Of a stretch of DNA of 64,000 nt, positions 7,217 to 15,599 are shown in pieces. The stretch is from Bordetella sp. BOR01. Its GTDB lineage: Bacteria; Pseudomonadota; Gammaproteobacteria; Burkholderiales; Burkholderiaceae_B. The notes beneath the pieces are model-generated. The model was not told where the DNA came from. It did not search any database and saw only the letters and a list, made by a program, of their open reading frames with translations. Location of the stretch: positions 186,001 through 250,000 of the forward strand of contig NZ_JAHUWT010000001.1 in the NCBI RefSeq assembly GCF_019218885.1. The letters run 5' to 3'. The first letter of the stretch is position 1; each line of letters begins with the position of its first letter. A program made the translations under genes and the position numbers.

Positions 7217-8416
7217 ATGGGCATGGACAGCCAGGCATACCGGTATCGCCATAGCGTCTCGATTGCCATGCTGGTGGTCGGGACCGCATTCCTGGGCGCC
7301 ACGCTGGCCACGCCTTTCTACCTGGCGTACCAGCAGTCTTTCGGTTTCAGCGACTTCACCCTGACGCAGATCTACGCGGTTTATGTGCTGGGCAATATGG
7401 TGGCGCTGCTGTTCCTGGGGCGGCTGTCGGACAGCCTGGGCCGCAAGCCCGTCCTGATGGCCGCTTTGGTGCTGGCCTGCCTGTCCACCCTGTTGTTCAT
7501 CTTCGCGGCCGGCACCGCCTGGCTGTTCATGGCCCGGCTGGTCAGCGGGCTGGCAGTGGGCCTGGCGTCCAGCACCGGCACGGCCTGGCTGGTCGACATC
7601 GACGCCAGGCAACAGACGGGACATGCCACCTTGCAGGCGGCAGGCGCGAACTTCGTCGGGTCGGCTATGGGTCCCTTGGCCGGCGGCGTGCTGTACCAGT
7701 ACGCGTTCGCGCCCATGCAGTTGGCGTGGGTTTGCTATCTTGCAGCGTTGGCCGCCGCGCTGATCCTGCTGCATCGCGTGCCGGCGGACAGGCCGATGAC
7801 AGCCGGCCGGCTGGACCTGCGGCCGCGCATCGCGGTGCCGGGGCACGTACGCCCATACTTCGTCGCGCCGGCCCTGACGGCCTTCTGCGTCTTCGCCTTC
7901 ATCGGTTATTACCTGGCGTTATTGCCCAGCATCGTGCATGCGACCTTGTCGCCTGGCGGCGGCGTGGTGTCCGGCGCCATCATGTTCTTGTTGTTCATCG
8001 GAGGCTTGGGCGCGATGCTGGCCGCGCGTCATTCGCCTTGCGATCGCAGCATGAGCCACGGCCTGATGTTGCTGGTGCCGGCGCTGTGCACGTTCTACCT
8101 GGCACAGCACGCGGCATCGCTCTGGCTGCTGGTCCTGGGCACGCTGCTCGCGGCCTTGGCATCGGGCATGGGTTTCGGCGGCAGCCTGCGTGTCGTCGGC
8201 CGGATCAGCCCGCCCCGCCACCGCGCGGCGATTGCCTCGGCATACTATGCCGCCTGCTTTGCCGGCGCATCCATCCCGATACTGGGCATCGGCCTGGCAG
8301 CGGTGCTGTGGGGGTTGCCGACCGCCAGCCTGATATTCACGCTGCTGACTTGCCTGCTGGTGGCGGCGGCGCTTATCGTCCGGAAAGATACGGCCCAACC
8401 AGGAGAGCACCCATGA
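7217..8416 (+). CDS. MFS transporter (drug/metabolite efflux type)
   Basis: About 399 residues with roughly 12 hydrophobic segments. The loop 2-3 signature of the major facilitator superfamily is 'GRLSDSLGRKPVL' (about 71-83). 'LVSGLAVGLASSTGTAWL' resembles the helix 4-5 region of proton-coupled efflux pumps. It acts in the inner membrane; the substrate is unknown. The start is uncertain among GTG 7205, ATG 7217 and ATG 7223, as none has a strong ribosome site. It follows the MarR gene closely and overlaps the next gene by 4 bases (ATGA), so the three genes are probably one transcript. Confidence 0.85.
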   Translation: MGMDSQAYRYRHSVSIAMLVVGTAFLGATLATPFYLAYQQSFGFSDFTLTQIYAVYVLGNMVALLFLGRLSDSLGRKPVLMAALVLACLSTLLFIFAAGTAWLFMARLVSGLAVGLASSTGTAWLVDIDARQQTGHATLQAAGANFVGSAMGPLAGGVLYQYAFAPMQLAWVCYLAALAAALILLHRVPADRPMTAGRLDLRPRIAVPGHVRPYFVAPALTAFCVFAFIGYYLALLPSIVHATLSPGGGVVSGAIMFLLFIGGLGAMLAARHSPCDRSMSHGLMLLVPALCTFYLAQHAASLWLLVLGTLLAALASGMGFGGSLRVVGRISPPRHRAAIASAYYAACFAGASIPILGIGLAAVLWGLPTASLIFTLLTCLLVAAALIVRKDTAQPGEHP

Positions 8417-8859
8417 ACGCAACCCGGCGCAAACTGCCCGAAGAAGAAGGCGTGCCGGCCGCCCGTTTGATCGATGCGCGCATCGCAGAACTGGGCGGTT
8501 GGCGCGGCCCGATGCTGGCGCGTATTCGCGACATCATCAAGCAGGCGGACCCCGATATCGTCGAAGAATGGAAGTGGCGGGTGCCGGTATGGTCGCATGG
8601 CGGTATCGTCTGCACCGGCGAAGCCTACAAGAATGCCGTGAAGACCACCTTCGCCAAGGGCGCCTCGTTGCCGGACCCAGCCGGTTTGTTCAATTCCAGC
8701 CTGGAAGGCAATGTCCGGCGCGCCATCGATTTCCGCGAAGGCGGCCAGATAGACGACAACGCCTTGAAGGCGCTGGTGCGCGCGGCCGTGGCACTGAATC
8801 TGTCCATGCCGGCGGTGCCGGCGAAAAAAAGCGCCGGGCAGGCCAAGACGGGCGCTTGA
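8413..8859 (+). CDS. DUF1801-type protein
   Basis: 148 residues. The block 'ADPDIVEEWKWRVPVWSHGG' (about 37-56) followed by 'AYKNAVKTTFAKGASLPDP' is typical of the DUF1801 / YdhG family, whose biochemical role is not established. AGGAGAG at 8401 sits 6 bases before the ATG, and the start overlaps the MFS stop (ATGA), indicating translational coupling. The lysine- and alanine-rich tail is probably flexible. Confidence 0.8.
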   Translation: MNATRRKLPEEEGVPAARLIDARIAELGGWRGPMLARIRDIIKQADPDIVEEWKWRVPVWSHGGIVCTGEAYKNAVKTTFAKGASLPDPAGLFNSSLEGNVRRAIDFREGGQIDDNALKALVRAAVALNLSMPAVPAKKSAGQAKTGA

Positions 8860-8865
8860 CCGGCC

Positions 8866-9480
8866 ATGCTACGCATCGACAATCTCAGCAAACGCTATGG
8901 CGACCATCTGGTATTCCAGGGGCTGGCTCATACCTTTCCTGCGGGATGCGCGGCGCTTTGCGAAGAAGACAGCACCGGCAAATCCACCTTGCTGGGCGTC
9001 ATCGCAGGCCTGGTCGCGCCGGATAGCGGAGACGTCTGGATCGACGGGCATTCGCTGCGCCAAGCGCTGCCGCAGGCCAAGGCCCGCCTGGCCTACGTGC
9101 CCGATAATTGCCTGGCGTGCCCTACCCGGACGGGGCGCGCGCTGCTCGAACAAGCCGCCTTGGAAAAGAACACCGCTCTCGACGATGCCACTTTCGATTT
9201 GGCGCACCGCCTGGGGCTGGGGCCTCATCTGGACAAGCGCTTCGAACAGATGTCGACGGGCACCCGTCGCAAGGTCTTCTTGACGGCGGCGGCCTTGGGC
9301 GACCCGGCTGTCGTCGTCGCCGACGGCCCGAGCAACGGGCTCGACGCACAGGCCCGCGACGTGCTGGCCGAACTGTTCAACACCTGGGGGCAAGACCGCG
9401 TCGTGCTGTTCGCCAGTCACGATTCTGAATTGGTGCAGGCCTGTGGGGCAAGAACCTTCGAGGTTGCGGGGCTGCGCTAG
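8866..9480 (+). CDS. Orphan ABC ATPase with degenerate catalytic motifs
   Basis: 204 residues, an ABC nucleotide-binding domain of the ABC-2/CcmA exporter type. Several key residues are altered. Walker A reads 'EEDSTGKST' (33-41), with Glu33 in place of the first glycine; Lys39 is kept. The Q-loop position is 'YVPDN' with no glutamine. The signature is 'MSTGTRRKV' (129-137). Walker B reads 'VVVADGPSNGLD' (149-160), with Gly154 where the catalytic glutamate should be. The H-loop His185 is kept. No permease gene is adjacent. It starts 6 bases after the DUF1801 stop and is likely co-transcribed. It may bind ATP but hydrolyse it poorly; a regulatory role or a decaying gene are both possible. Confidence 0.8.
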   Translation: MLRIDNLSKRYGDHLVFQGLAHTFPAGCAALCEEDSTGKSTLLGVIAGLVAPDSGDVWIDGHSLRQALPQAKARLAYVPDNCLACPTRTGRALLEQAALEKNTALDDATFDLAHRLGLGPHLDKRFEQMSTGTRRKVFLTAAALGDPAVVVADGPSNGLDAQARDVLAELFNTWGQDRVVLFASHDSELVQACGARTFEVAGLR

Positions 9481-9519
9481 CAAAAGGGCGGCCGCTCGCG
9501 GCTAGGGAATCCTGTCGGC

Positions 9520-9771
9520 TCAGTTTCTGTTGATCCAGTCCTGTGTATCCTGGATGAACCAGGGAAGGTTCAACCTTTCCCCCTCGCCGGACTGTATGGT
9601 CAAACGCTGACCCGAGGAACCAGGGGTGCGGTTCGCACCCTGCGTGGTGGAAGATGGCTGGCTTTGATAGTCCAGATCGGTTTGCCGGGGGGGATTATCC
9701 GCGCAGGCGGCAATCGACGCGCACGCGACCGCGACAAGGACTGGCCGCAGTGCTAAACGAAGGGTCTTCAT
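9520..9771 (-). CDS. Small lipoprotein of unknown function
   Basis: 83 residues from the ATG at 9771. The N-terminus is a lipoprotein signal peptide, 'MKTLRLALRPVLVAVAC' followed by a lipobox 'SIAAC' with the lipidated cysteine near residue 22. The mature part is short, rich in Ser, Thr, Gln and Pro, and ends in 'LPWFIQDTQDWINRN'. No domain is recognised. A longer upstream frame exists but lacks a sensible leader. It converges with the ABC ATPase gene, 39 bases apart. Confidence 0.65.
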   Translation of the reverse strand: MKTLRLALRPVLVAVACASIAACADNPPRQTDLDYQSQPSSTTQGANRTPGSSGQRLTIQSGEGERLNLPWFIQDTQDWINRN

Positions 9772-10002
9772 GATGTTCGGTTCCGCTGGCGGCACAGGCC
9801 GAAGTGCCGGGCAATCAAGGCCTCTACTCCGTACCATACTCGCAATCGGTGCCGGATCAAGTACCGGTCAAAGACTGTTATCGGGATGAGGGTGATGCAA
9901 AAAGTATCGTTCCACGCTGTGGCTAAGGCGACAAAAAGCCGCAAGCGTGGGCGCGCTGCGGCGTGGCATTCCAAGATGCCTGCTTTTTTGTGGTGCCATG
10001 TT

Positions 10003-10626
10003 TTAACGGCTGCTGGCCAGGCGTATCCCCAATCCCACGAGTGCTGCGCCCATCAAGGCGTCGACCACTCGGCTCACGCGTGCATAGACAGATCGAACGC
10101 GCCCCACGGAAAAGAACGCGGCGAGCGCCCCCAGCCACCCGGCCGTTATCAGGCCGACCAGCGCAACCACGCTGACATACACCCAGGCGGGCGCGCCGAC
10201 CGGCAGTACGGTCACGAACAGGGTGGCAAAGAAGGTCGCCGTCTTCGGATTCGTGATGCCGACCATGAAACCCTGGCGCCACGCTTGCAGCGCCCCGGCT
10301 CGCGGAACACCCTCGACGCGCGGAGCGCTGTTCCCGGCCTTGAACGAGGCTATCAGCATCCGCGCGCCGAGGTAGATCAGGTAAGCCGCGCCGACCAGGC
10401 GGATGGTTTCATAGAGCCAGAACAACTCCTTGATAAGCAATCCAAACCCAAGGATGGCCAAGGTTGCCCAGACGACTACTGCGCAAGCGATGCCCAGGCC
10501 GACGAACATGCCGGATCGCCGGTCATTCAAGGCATTGGACGTGACGGCAACGAAGTCCGGCCCGGGGCTGATGCAGGCCAGGAGAACGATGCCGGAGAGC
10601 GTGAGCAATTGGGACAGGTATTCCAT
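10003..10626 (-). CDS. LysE/RhtB-family amino-acid exporter
   Basis: 207 residues with about six hydrophobic segments. The family signature 'LLACISPGPDFVAVTSNAL' sits at about 15-33, and 'GFMVGITNPKTATFFATLF' at about 116-134 is the second conserved block. Members export amino acids or homoserine lactone/threonine-like compounds from the cytoplasm. The substrate cannot be assigned. It is followed upstream by a 315-base gap containing its promoter region. Confidence 0.9.
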   Translation of the reverse strand: MEYLSQLLTLSGIVLLACISPGPDFVAVTSNALNDRRSGMFVGLGIACAVVVWATLAILGFGLLIKELFWLYETIRLVGAAYLIYLGARMLIASFKAGNSAPRVEGVPRAGALQAWRQGFMVGITNPKTATFFATLFVTVLPVGAPAWVYVSVVALVGLITAGWLGALAAFFSVGRVRSVYARVSRVVDALMGAALVGLGIRLASSR

Positions 10627-10772
10627 GAATCCAACTCGAGACGTTATTGATCGGAATTCGGCGCTGCGCCAGCTGGCGTATATGGAACCTTACCATCGCC
10701 ATAGAACCGCTTGCGCGTGGCTTAGGCAACCCAGACCAGATGCCGTGCGGCTTCGCGCACCGCCAAATGAGT

Positions 10773-10795
10773 GGGCCTCCCCATGGGGGAGGCCC
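10773..10795. terminator. 10-bp perfect hairpin with 3-nt loop
   Basis: GGGCCTCCCC (10773-10782) pairs with GGGGAGGCCC (10786-10795) around ATG. It is a very stable stem in the gap between the porin end and the LysE-like promoter. No T-tract is seen on either strand, so its role as a terminator is uncertain. Confidence 0.4.
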
Positions 10796-10903
10796 GACCC
10801 TTCGGAACGCCGGATAGCCCGGGCGGGCTTGGGGATACGTCACTCGCGGACAACGGAGGGGAAGCCGCGTGATCGGACAGGACACCCGCAACCGGGCCGG
10901 CCA

Positions 10904-10926
10904 GGCCGCCGAGTCCCAGGGCGGCC
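10904..10926 (-). terminator. GC hairpin just past the porin stop
   Basis: GGCCGCC (10904-10910) pairs with GGCGGCC (10920-10926) around a 9-base loop, 16 bases beyond the porin stop codon. The run of four T follows on the + strand side (10931-10934), not on the porin strand, so it would be best as a terminator for rightward transcription or as a two-way transcription barrier. Confidence 0.4.
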
Positions 10927-10941
10927 GGCCTTTTCCGTCGA

Positions 10942-12045
10942 TCAGAACCGGTGGCGAATACCCACGGCCACGGCCGTGTTCTTCACGTCTTCCTGGAAAG
11001 CGAAGTTGTTGCCGTAGGCCCCGTAGGCATACAGGTTGGTGCGCTTGCTCAGGTCATACGTCATTCCCAGGGCGAAGACGTCGAACGCTTCGTCGTCGCC
11101 GGTGAGCTTGCTGTTCTTCGGATCGGCGCGCTGCCAGGCGCCGAACACCTTGGTGGCGCCCAGCGGCACGGTCACGCCCAGCATCATCGAGTTCACGCGC
11201 GCGCCGTCCACCACACGCAGGCTGCCCAGCGAATTGAAGTTGTCCGGGCTGGTGCCCATGCTGATGCCCGAGAACCAGCCGTCGTAGGTCTGGCCCCATG
11301 CGCCGTGCACGGCCAGGACTTCGAAATCGTACTCGGCGCCGATGATGTATTCCTGCAGGCTGGTGTCCTGCGCATCGGAAACGGTGTTGGTGGGGTTCAG
11401 GCGGTCGTACGTGGCGGCCACGGTCAACGGGCCGTTGCTGTACTGCGCGCCGAACGTGATGACACGGTTGTTGTCGCCGGTGGCGAAGTTGCTTTCCTTT
11501 TCGTCGTCGGCATTGAACGAATAGCCGATGCCGAAGCTGAAGCCGGACAGGTTGGGCGACTGGTACATCACCATGTTGTCCAGGCGCAGCGACTTGGCCG
11601 AGCCGAAGGCGCTGCCGATGCCGGCAATACCGTAGTCGGTGCCGAATGGGCTGATGCCGCCGATGTACTTCGACGCCATATTGGTCTGGCGGCCGAATTC
11701 CAGCTTGCCCCAGGAATCGCTGGCCAGGCCCACGGTGGCCTGGCGGCCGAACAGGCGGCCGCTTTGCGACGAGGTGCCATTCTGGCTGTCGAAACCGGAT
11801 TCCAGCGTGAAGATCGCCTTCAGGCCATCGCCCAGATCTTCAGTGCCCTTCAGGCCCCAGCGCGACCCGCCGCTGACGCCGGTCGTGCCGCCTATGCGGC
11901 TTTCCTTGAAGCCATTGGGGCCCTTGACCTGTTCATAGCCAATACCCGTATCGATCAAGCCGTACAGCGTGACGCTGGTGCTGGCCGCTTGCGCAGCACC
12001 AACGAAACCCGTTGCCAGCGCGGCAGCGAGCAGAGTCTTCTTCAT
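10942..12045 (-). CDS. Gram-negative trimeric porin
   Basis: 367 residues with a 20-residue signal peptide ending 'AQA' before 'ASTSVTLYGLIDTGIGY'. This is the typical N-terminus of betaproteobacterial (Bordetella/Neisseria type) general porins. It alternates amphipathic strands and ends in 'NTAVAVGIRHRF', where the terminal phenylalanine is the outer-membrane beta-barrel insertion signal. It forms a diffusion channel in the outer membrane. The 5' untranslated region contains a small perfect hairpin (12066-12080). It stands alone, with no operon partners. Confidence 0.93.
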   Translation of the reverse strand: MKKTLLAAALATGFVGAAQAASTSVTLYGLIDTGIGYEQVKGPNGFKESRIGGTTGVSGGSRWGLKGTEDLGDGLKAIFTLESGFDSQNGTSSQSGRLFGRQATVGLASDSWGKLEFGRQTNMASKYIGGISPFGTDYGIAGIGSAFGSAKSLRLDNMVMYQSPNLSGFSFGIGYSFNADDEKESNFATGDNNRVITFGAQYSNGPLTVAATYDRLNPTNTVSDAQDTSLQEYIIGAEYDFEVLAVHGAWGQTYDGWFSGISMGTSPDNFNSLGSLRVVDGARVNSMMLGVTVPLGATKVFGAWQRADPKNSKLTGDDEAFDVFALGMTYDLSKRTNLYAYGAYGNNFAFQEDVKNTAVAVGIRHRF

Positions 12046-12065
12046 GTAATGCTCCTGTGTTTACG

Positions 12066-12080
12066 AACGACACCGTCGTT
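12066..12080. promoter_or_regulatory. Small palindrome in the porin leader
   Basis: AACGAC-ACC-GTCGTT, perfect 6-bp arms, 21 bases before the porin start codon. It could be a leader hairpin affecting porin translation or a protein-binding site; no regulator can be named. Confidence 0.35.
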
Positions 12081-12304
12081 GCGGCGTTAGAGATCCGTGC
12101 CGCAGACGTCGGTATGGGCGCAGTCTAGGAGACGGAGTCGATCGGGATTATTACGGTGTGGTGGAAAAACACCTTCCATCCGATGGCAGGGGACACTGCA
12201 TGGGATGTCATGAAAACCGGGTATTGGATGAGGGCGTGGCCCGGGATATCATGCAGGAACCAAGCCATATTCGCTGCCTATCGCTACCCACAGGGGCACG
12301 AGCC

Positions 12305-12739
12305 ATGCAAATGCAGCAAGCGGTGCAAGCGTTATTTGACCGGTACGAGCGTAGCTTCAACGATGCATTGACGGCCGAGCCCGACCTTGACGCCATTGCC
12401 GATCTCTACACGGACACGTTCATTGCGGCATCGCCGGCCGGCATCGTGTCGGGCAACAACGACGATCAACTCAAGAAGGCCATGACCGATGGCTTCGTGC
12501 GTTACCGCAAGATGGGCACGAAGCAGATGCAGCTTCGTCATCTGCGCGTGGTGCCGATTGACCCGCTTCATGGCCTGGCACATGTGGAATGGCGCGCCAT
12601 TTACGACATCGAAGGCGCGCAGAAGATGATAACGTTCACCAACGTGTATCTGGTCCGGATCGAGAACGACAAAGGCAAAGTGTTTGGCTGGATCACGGGC
12701 GACGAGGATGCGGAACTGAAAAAGCACGGCATCACGTGA
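12305..12739 (+). CDS. NTF2-like / SnoaL-like small protein
   Basis: 144 residues from the ATG at 12305 (a second ATG lies at 12311). The pattern of an N-terminal helix ('QAVQALFDRYERSFNDAL'), then 'LYTDTFIAASPAGIVSG', and late beta strands ('HVEWRAIYDI', 'ITFTNVYLVRIEND', 'VFGWITGDED') fits the NTF2-like fold of small dehydratases, isomerases and unknown proteins. No catalytic residues can be assigned. A longer upstream frame to 12158 reads poorly. It stands alone between the porin and IclR genes. Confidence 0.7.
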   Translation: MQMQQAVQALFDRYERSFNDALTAEPDLDAIADLYTDTFIAASPAGIVSGNNDDQLKKAMTDGFVRYRKMGTKQMQLRHLRVVPIDPLHGLAHVEWRAIYDIEGAQKMITFTNVYLVRIENDKGKVFGWITGDEDAELKKHGIT

Positions 12740-12835
12740 TCGTTTCCCAAGATCCATGCCCGGCGGGAACACCGCCTTGGCGCGCCGAGACGCTGCAGAT
12801 CCGGAAGCCGCGGCTTGCGTTCACTGCTGCCAGGT

Positions 12836-13615
12836 TCAGGTCAAGCCCTGGCTGATCTCCCTGGCCAGATGCTGCAGGCTGGGCAGGAAGCTGGGTACCA
12901 CTCCGTCCACGGGATGCTTGGCCTGGTTGAGGCTGGTGGTCAGTGCCGCCACCAGCTGGCCCTGGCGATTGTGCACGGGCACTGCCAGCGCGCAGACACC
13001 CAATTCGTAATGCTGGCTGGCCAGCGCATAGCCCTGGGCTTGCGCCGCCTGAATTGCTGCCCGCAGCGGCTGGGCGTCTACCAGTGTGTGCGGCGTCAGC
13101 CGCTCAAACGGCACTTGCGCAAGAAAGCCATCCAGTTCTTGCGGCGCCAGCTGCGCCAGCAGGACATGGCCCGTGGATGTGGCGTGCGCGGGAAGGCGTT
13201 CGCCGGTGATAAGCCGCCGGGCCGATGGGCTGCGGATCTCGGCGCGCGCCACATAGATGATGTCGTTCTTGTCCAGCACAGATAAAGAGCAGATTTCGCC
13301 GTGTTCGCGCGCGAATTGCTCCAGGTAGGGCAAGGCCACTTCGCGCAGCGACAACGAGTTCAGGTAGGAATACCCGATGTCCAGCACGGCTGGGGTCAAT
13401 GAGAACGTGCGCCCGTCGATGCGCGCATAGCCCAGCGTGACCAGGGTGTGCAGCAGGCGCCGCGCTCCTGCCGGTGTTACGCCCGCGCGTTCTGCCACTT
13501 CGGAAAGGGTCAGTTCCCTGCTGGATGGCCCAAACGCGCGAATCACGGCCAAGCCACGCGCGAAGGCCTCGACAAACAAATCACTGCCTTTGGGTAATCC
13601 CTGATGCTGGGTCAT
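12836..13615 (-). CDS. IclR-family regulator (PobR/PcaR-like)
   Basis: 259 residues. The N-terminal winged helix-turn-helix spans about 15-75 ('LTLSEVAERAGVTPAGARRLL'-type recognition, cut to the helix) and the C-terminal IclR effector domain about 90-255 ('EICSLSVLDKNDIIYVARAE', 'LPAHATSTGHVLLA', 'YELGVCALAVPVHN'). The sequence style is that of activators of aromatic-acid catabolism such as PobR and PcaR. It is divergent from the TfdA-like dioxygenase gene with 96 bases between, where a clear inverted repeat sits, so it most likely controls the dioxygenase-Bug-aldolase operon and itself. Confidence 0.9.
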   Translation of the reverse strand: MTQHQGLPKGSDLFVEAFARGLAVIRAFGPSSRELTLSEVAERAGVTPAGARRLLHTLVTLGYARIDGRTFSLTPAVLDIGYSYLNSLSLREVALPYLEQFAREHGEICSLSVLDKNDIIYVARAEIRSPSARRLITGERLPAHATSTGHVLLAQLAPQELDGFLAQVPFERLTPHTLVDAQPLRAAIQAAQAQGYALASQHYELGVCALAVPVHNRQGQLVAALTTSLNQAKHPVDGVVPSFLPSLQHLAREISQGLT

Positions 13616-13640
13616 AGAACGATCCTTTATGATTATTTCT

Positions 13641-13669
13641 ATAGACGAATTATTTTTCGATAGTCGAAA
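13641..13669. promoter_or_regulatory. Candidate IclR operator between divergent genes
   Basis: TTTCGA-TAG-TCGAAA is a perfect inverted repeat (13655-13669). The half-site ATAGWCGAA also occurs as a direct repeat starting at 13641 and 13660, 19 bases apart (about two helical turns). This AT-rich island lies between the IclR and dioxygenase starts. On the leftward strand a perfect TATAAT (13669-13674) overlaps the palindrome's edge and could be the iclR -10 box. Confidence 0.6.
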
Positions 13670-13711
13670 TTATAGCGATTCCGGCAAAAGACAGTCTAAG
13701 GAGATTCCCTA

Positions 13712-14599
13712 ATGCTTGACATCACACCGGTGGCTGCCGATTTCGTGGCAGAGGTCGCCGGCATCGATCTGCGTAAACCGCTGTCGCCCGAGTTGGCGCA
13801 AGGCCTGCGGGACGCCTTGAACAAATACGCAGTGTTGATCATCCCGGATCAGCCTTTGGATGAAGCGCAGCAACTGCAGGTCGCGCAAATCTACGGCCCG
13901 CTGGAGACATCCATTGGCTCGTACATCGCGAACGACAAGAAACCGCGGCGGCTTGGGCACGCCCAGCTGTCCGATATCTCGAACCTGGACGAGCAAGGCA
14001 AGTTGATCGGCGAGGCGGACATCCGCCGGCTGGTGCTGCTGAGCAATCAACTTTGGCATACCGACAGTTCATTCAAGAAAACACCGGCCAGTGCATCCCT
14101 GTTGAGTGCCCAGGAAGTGTCGCCGGTTGGGGGAGCGACCGAATTCGCCGATATGCGTGCGGCCTGGGACAAGCTGGACCCAGCCACGCAAGAGCAGATC
14201 AGGGATCTGGTCGCCATCCATGATTATTTCCATTCCCGCAGCCTGCTGGGCCTGGAGGATTACTCGATTCCGCAAGAGTGGAAAGAGCGCCAGCCGCCTG
14301 TGAAGCAGGTGCTGGTGCGCAATAACGCCCACAACAGTCGCAGGTCGTTGTACCTGGCTTCCCATATCAAGGGCATAGAAGGAATGAGCGAGCAGGAAAG
14401 CCGCGTGCTGCTCGACAGGTTGATGACGTTTTCCACGCAGCCGCAGTTCGTGTATCGGCATCGATGGCGCCTGAACGACCTGGTTATCTGGGATAACCGC
14501 TGCACCATGCATCGCGGCACGAACTACAACCAGGCGTACAGGCGAGCGATGCGCCGGGCCACCGTCCAGGATATCGGCCCCACCGTTCCTGCACAATAA
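13712..14599 (+). CDS. TfdA-like Fe(II)/2-oxoglutarate-dependent dioxygenase
   Basis: 295 residues of the TauD/TfdA family. These enzymes use Fe(II), O2 and 2-oxoglutarate to hydroxylate a substrate, often cleaving an ether or C-S bond. The iron triad is visible: His116 and Asp118 in 'NQLWHTDSSF' and His267 in 'CTMHRG', with the 2-oxoglutarate arginine in 'RAMRRAT' (about 278-284). Blocks 'LSDISN', 'FADMRAAWD' and 'FVYRHRWRLNDLVIWDNRC' match TfdA (2,4-dichlorophenoxyacetate dioxygenase) closely, more than TauD. The true substrate is not proven. AAGGAGA lies 8 bases before the ATG. It heads an operon with a Bug receptor and an HpcH aldolase. Confidence 0.9.
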   Translation: MLDITPVAADFVAEVAGIDLRKPLSPELAQGLRDALNKYAVLIIPDQPLDEAQQLQVAQIYGPLETSIGSYIANDKKPRRLGHAQLSDISNLDEQGKLIGEADIRRLVLLSNQLWHTDSSFKKTPASASLLSAQEVSPVGGATEFADMRAAWDKLDPATQEQIRDLVAIHDYFHSRSLLGLEDYSIPQEWKERQPPVKQVLVRNNAHNSRRSLYLASHIKGIEGMSEQESRVLLDRLMTFSTQPQFVYRHRWRLNDLVIWDNRCTMHRGTNYNQAYRRAMRRATVQDIGPTVPAQ

Positions 14600-14616
14600 A
14601 CAAGAGAGAGACAAAC

Positions 14617-15597
14617 ATGAAAACAATACACCTGGCCAAGCAGGTCTTGTTTGGATTGGGCATTCTGGCCGGCACCTCGCTCGCGGGCTCCGCGGCGCTT
14701 GCTGCATATCCGGACCGGCCCATTACTGTCGTTGTGCCATTTGGCGCAGGTTCGGGTACCGATGCCATCGCGCGCATGGTGGCCCAGGGGCTTGCCGAGA
14801 AGCTGGGCCAGCCCGCCGCCGTGGCAAACAAGCCCGGTGCCGGGGGCATTATCGGCGCTTCTTTCGTGGCCAATAGCGAACCGGATGGCTACACGCTGCT
14901 GGTGGCCACCAGTGGCCCCATGGCGGCAAATGCCAGCTTGTACAACAAGCTGGCCTACGATCCGCAAGCCGATTTCGAACCTGTCTCGATCGTGGCAAAG
15001 CGGCCGATGGTGGTGCTTGCCAGCAAAGAGGCCAAGGCCCATAGCTTCAGTGAAATCGTGGCCGAGGCCAAGGCGAACCCCGGAAAAATCAACTTCGGTT
15101 CCAGCAACACCACGTCGCGCGTGTTCGTGGAACTGCTGAAGAAAAGCCAGGACATCCAGGTAGAGACGGTTCTGTACAAGGACGTAAGCAGCCTGATGAC
15201 GGACCTGATCAGCGGCCGGGTCTCGTATGCCTTCGAGGACGCGGGGCCGTCGCTCACCCAGATCAAGGCAGACCGCGTGAACCTGGTAGCGGTCAGCGAC
15301 AAGAAGCGGGCAGGCTTCGCCCCCGATACCCCCGCCACGAGTGAATACGGATTCGATGATCGGGGGCTGGTGACGTGGTACGCCGTTTTCGCGCCCAAGA
15401 ACACGCCGCCCGAGGTGGTTGCACAGCTGAACAAGACCATCAATGCCTACATCCAAGGCCCTGAAATGAAAGCGATGGCCAAGGAAGTCGGGCTGGAACT
15501 CACCAACGTGACGCCGAGCGAGTTCAAGGAATTCCAGAAAGCAGAGATCATCAAGTGGAAACACCTGGTCGACCTTACCGGCGTGAAACTGGATTGA
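14617..15597 (+). CDS. Bug-family periplasmic receptor
   Basis: 326 residues. A signal peptide ends near 'SAALAAYPDRPITVVVPFGAG'. This is the Bug/TctC-like fold, marked by 'GAGSGTDAIARMVAQGLAEK' and 'VANKPGAGGIIGASFVA' (about 42-90) and 'PFG/PDGYTLL' strands. Bug proteins bind small organic acids in the periplasm for tripartite tricarboxylate transporters or for sensing. It lies 17 bases after the dioxygenase stop and 2 bases before the aldolase, so it is in one operon and probably binds the pathway substrate. No TctAB membrane genes are nearby. Confidence 0.9.
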   Translation: MKTIHLAKQVLFGLGILAGTSLAGSAALAAYPDRPITVVVPFGAGSGTDAIARMVAQGLAEKLGQPAAVANKPGAGGIIGASFVANSEPDGYTLLVATSGPMAANASLYNKLAYDPQADFEPVSIVAKRPMVVLASKEAKAHSFSEIVAEAKANPGKINFGSSNTTSRVFVELLKKSQDIQVETVLYKDVSSLMTDLISGRVSYAFEDAGPSLTQIKADRVNLVAVSDKKRAGFAPDTPATSEYGFDDRGLVTWYAVFAPKNTPPEVVAQLNKTINAYIQGPEMKAMAKEVGLELTNVTPSEFKEFQKAEIIKWKHLVDLTGVKLD

Positions 15598-15599
15598 CC

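Larger units (their letters stand above)
10627..10941. other. Gene-free stretch between lysE-like and porin genes
   Basis: 315 bases with no convincing gene. It should hold the promoter of the leftward LysE-like gene at its left end. It contains two hairpins (10773-10795 and 10904-10926), listed separately. I see nothing else recognisable. Confidence 0.5.
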
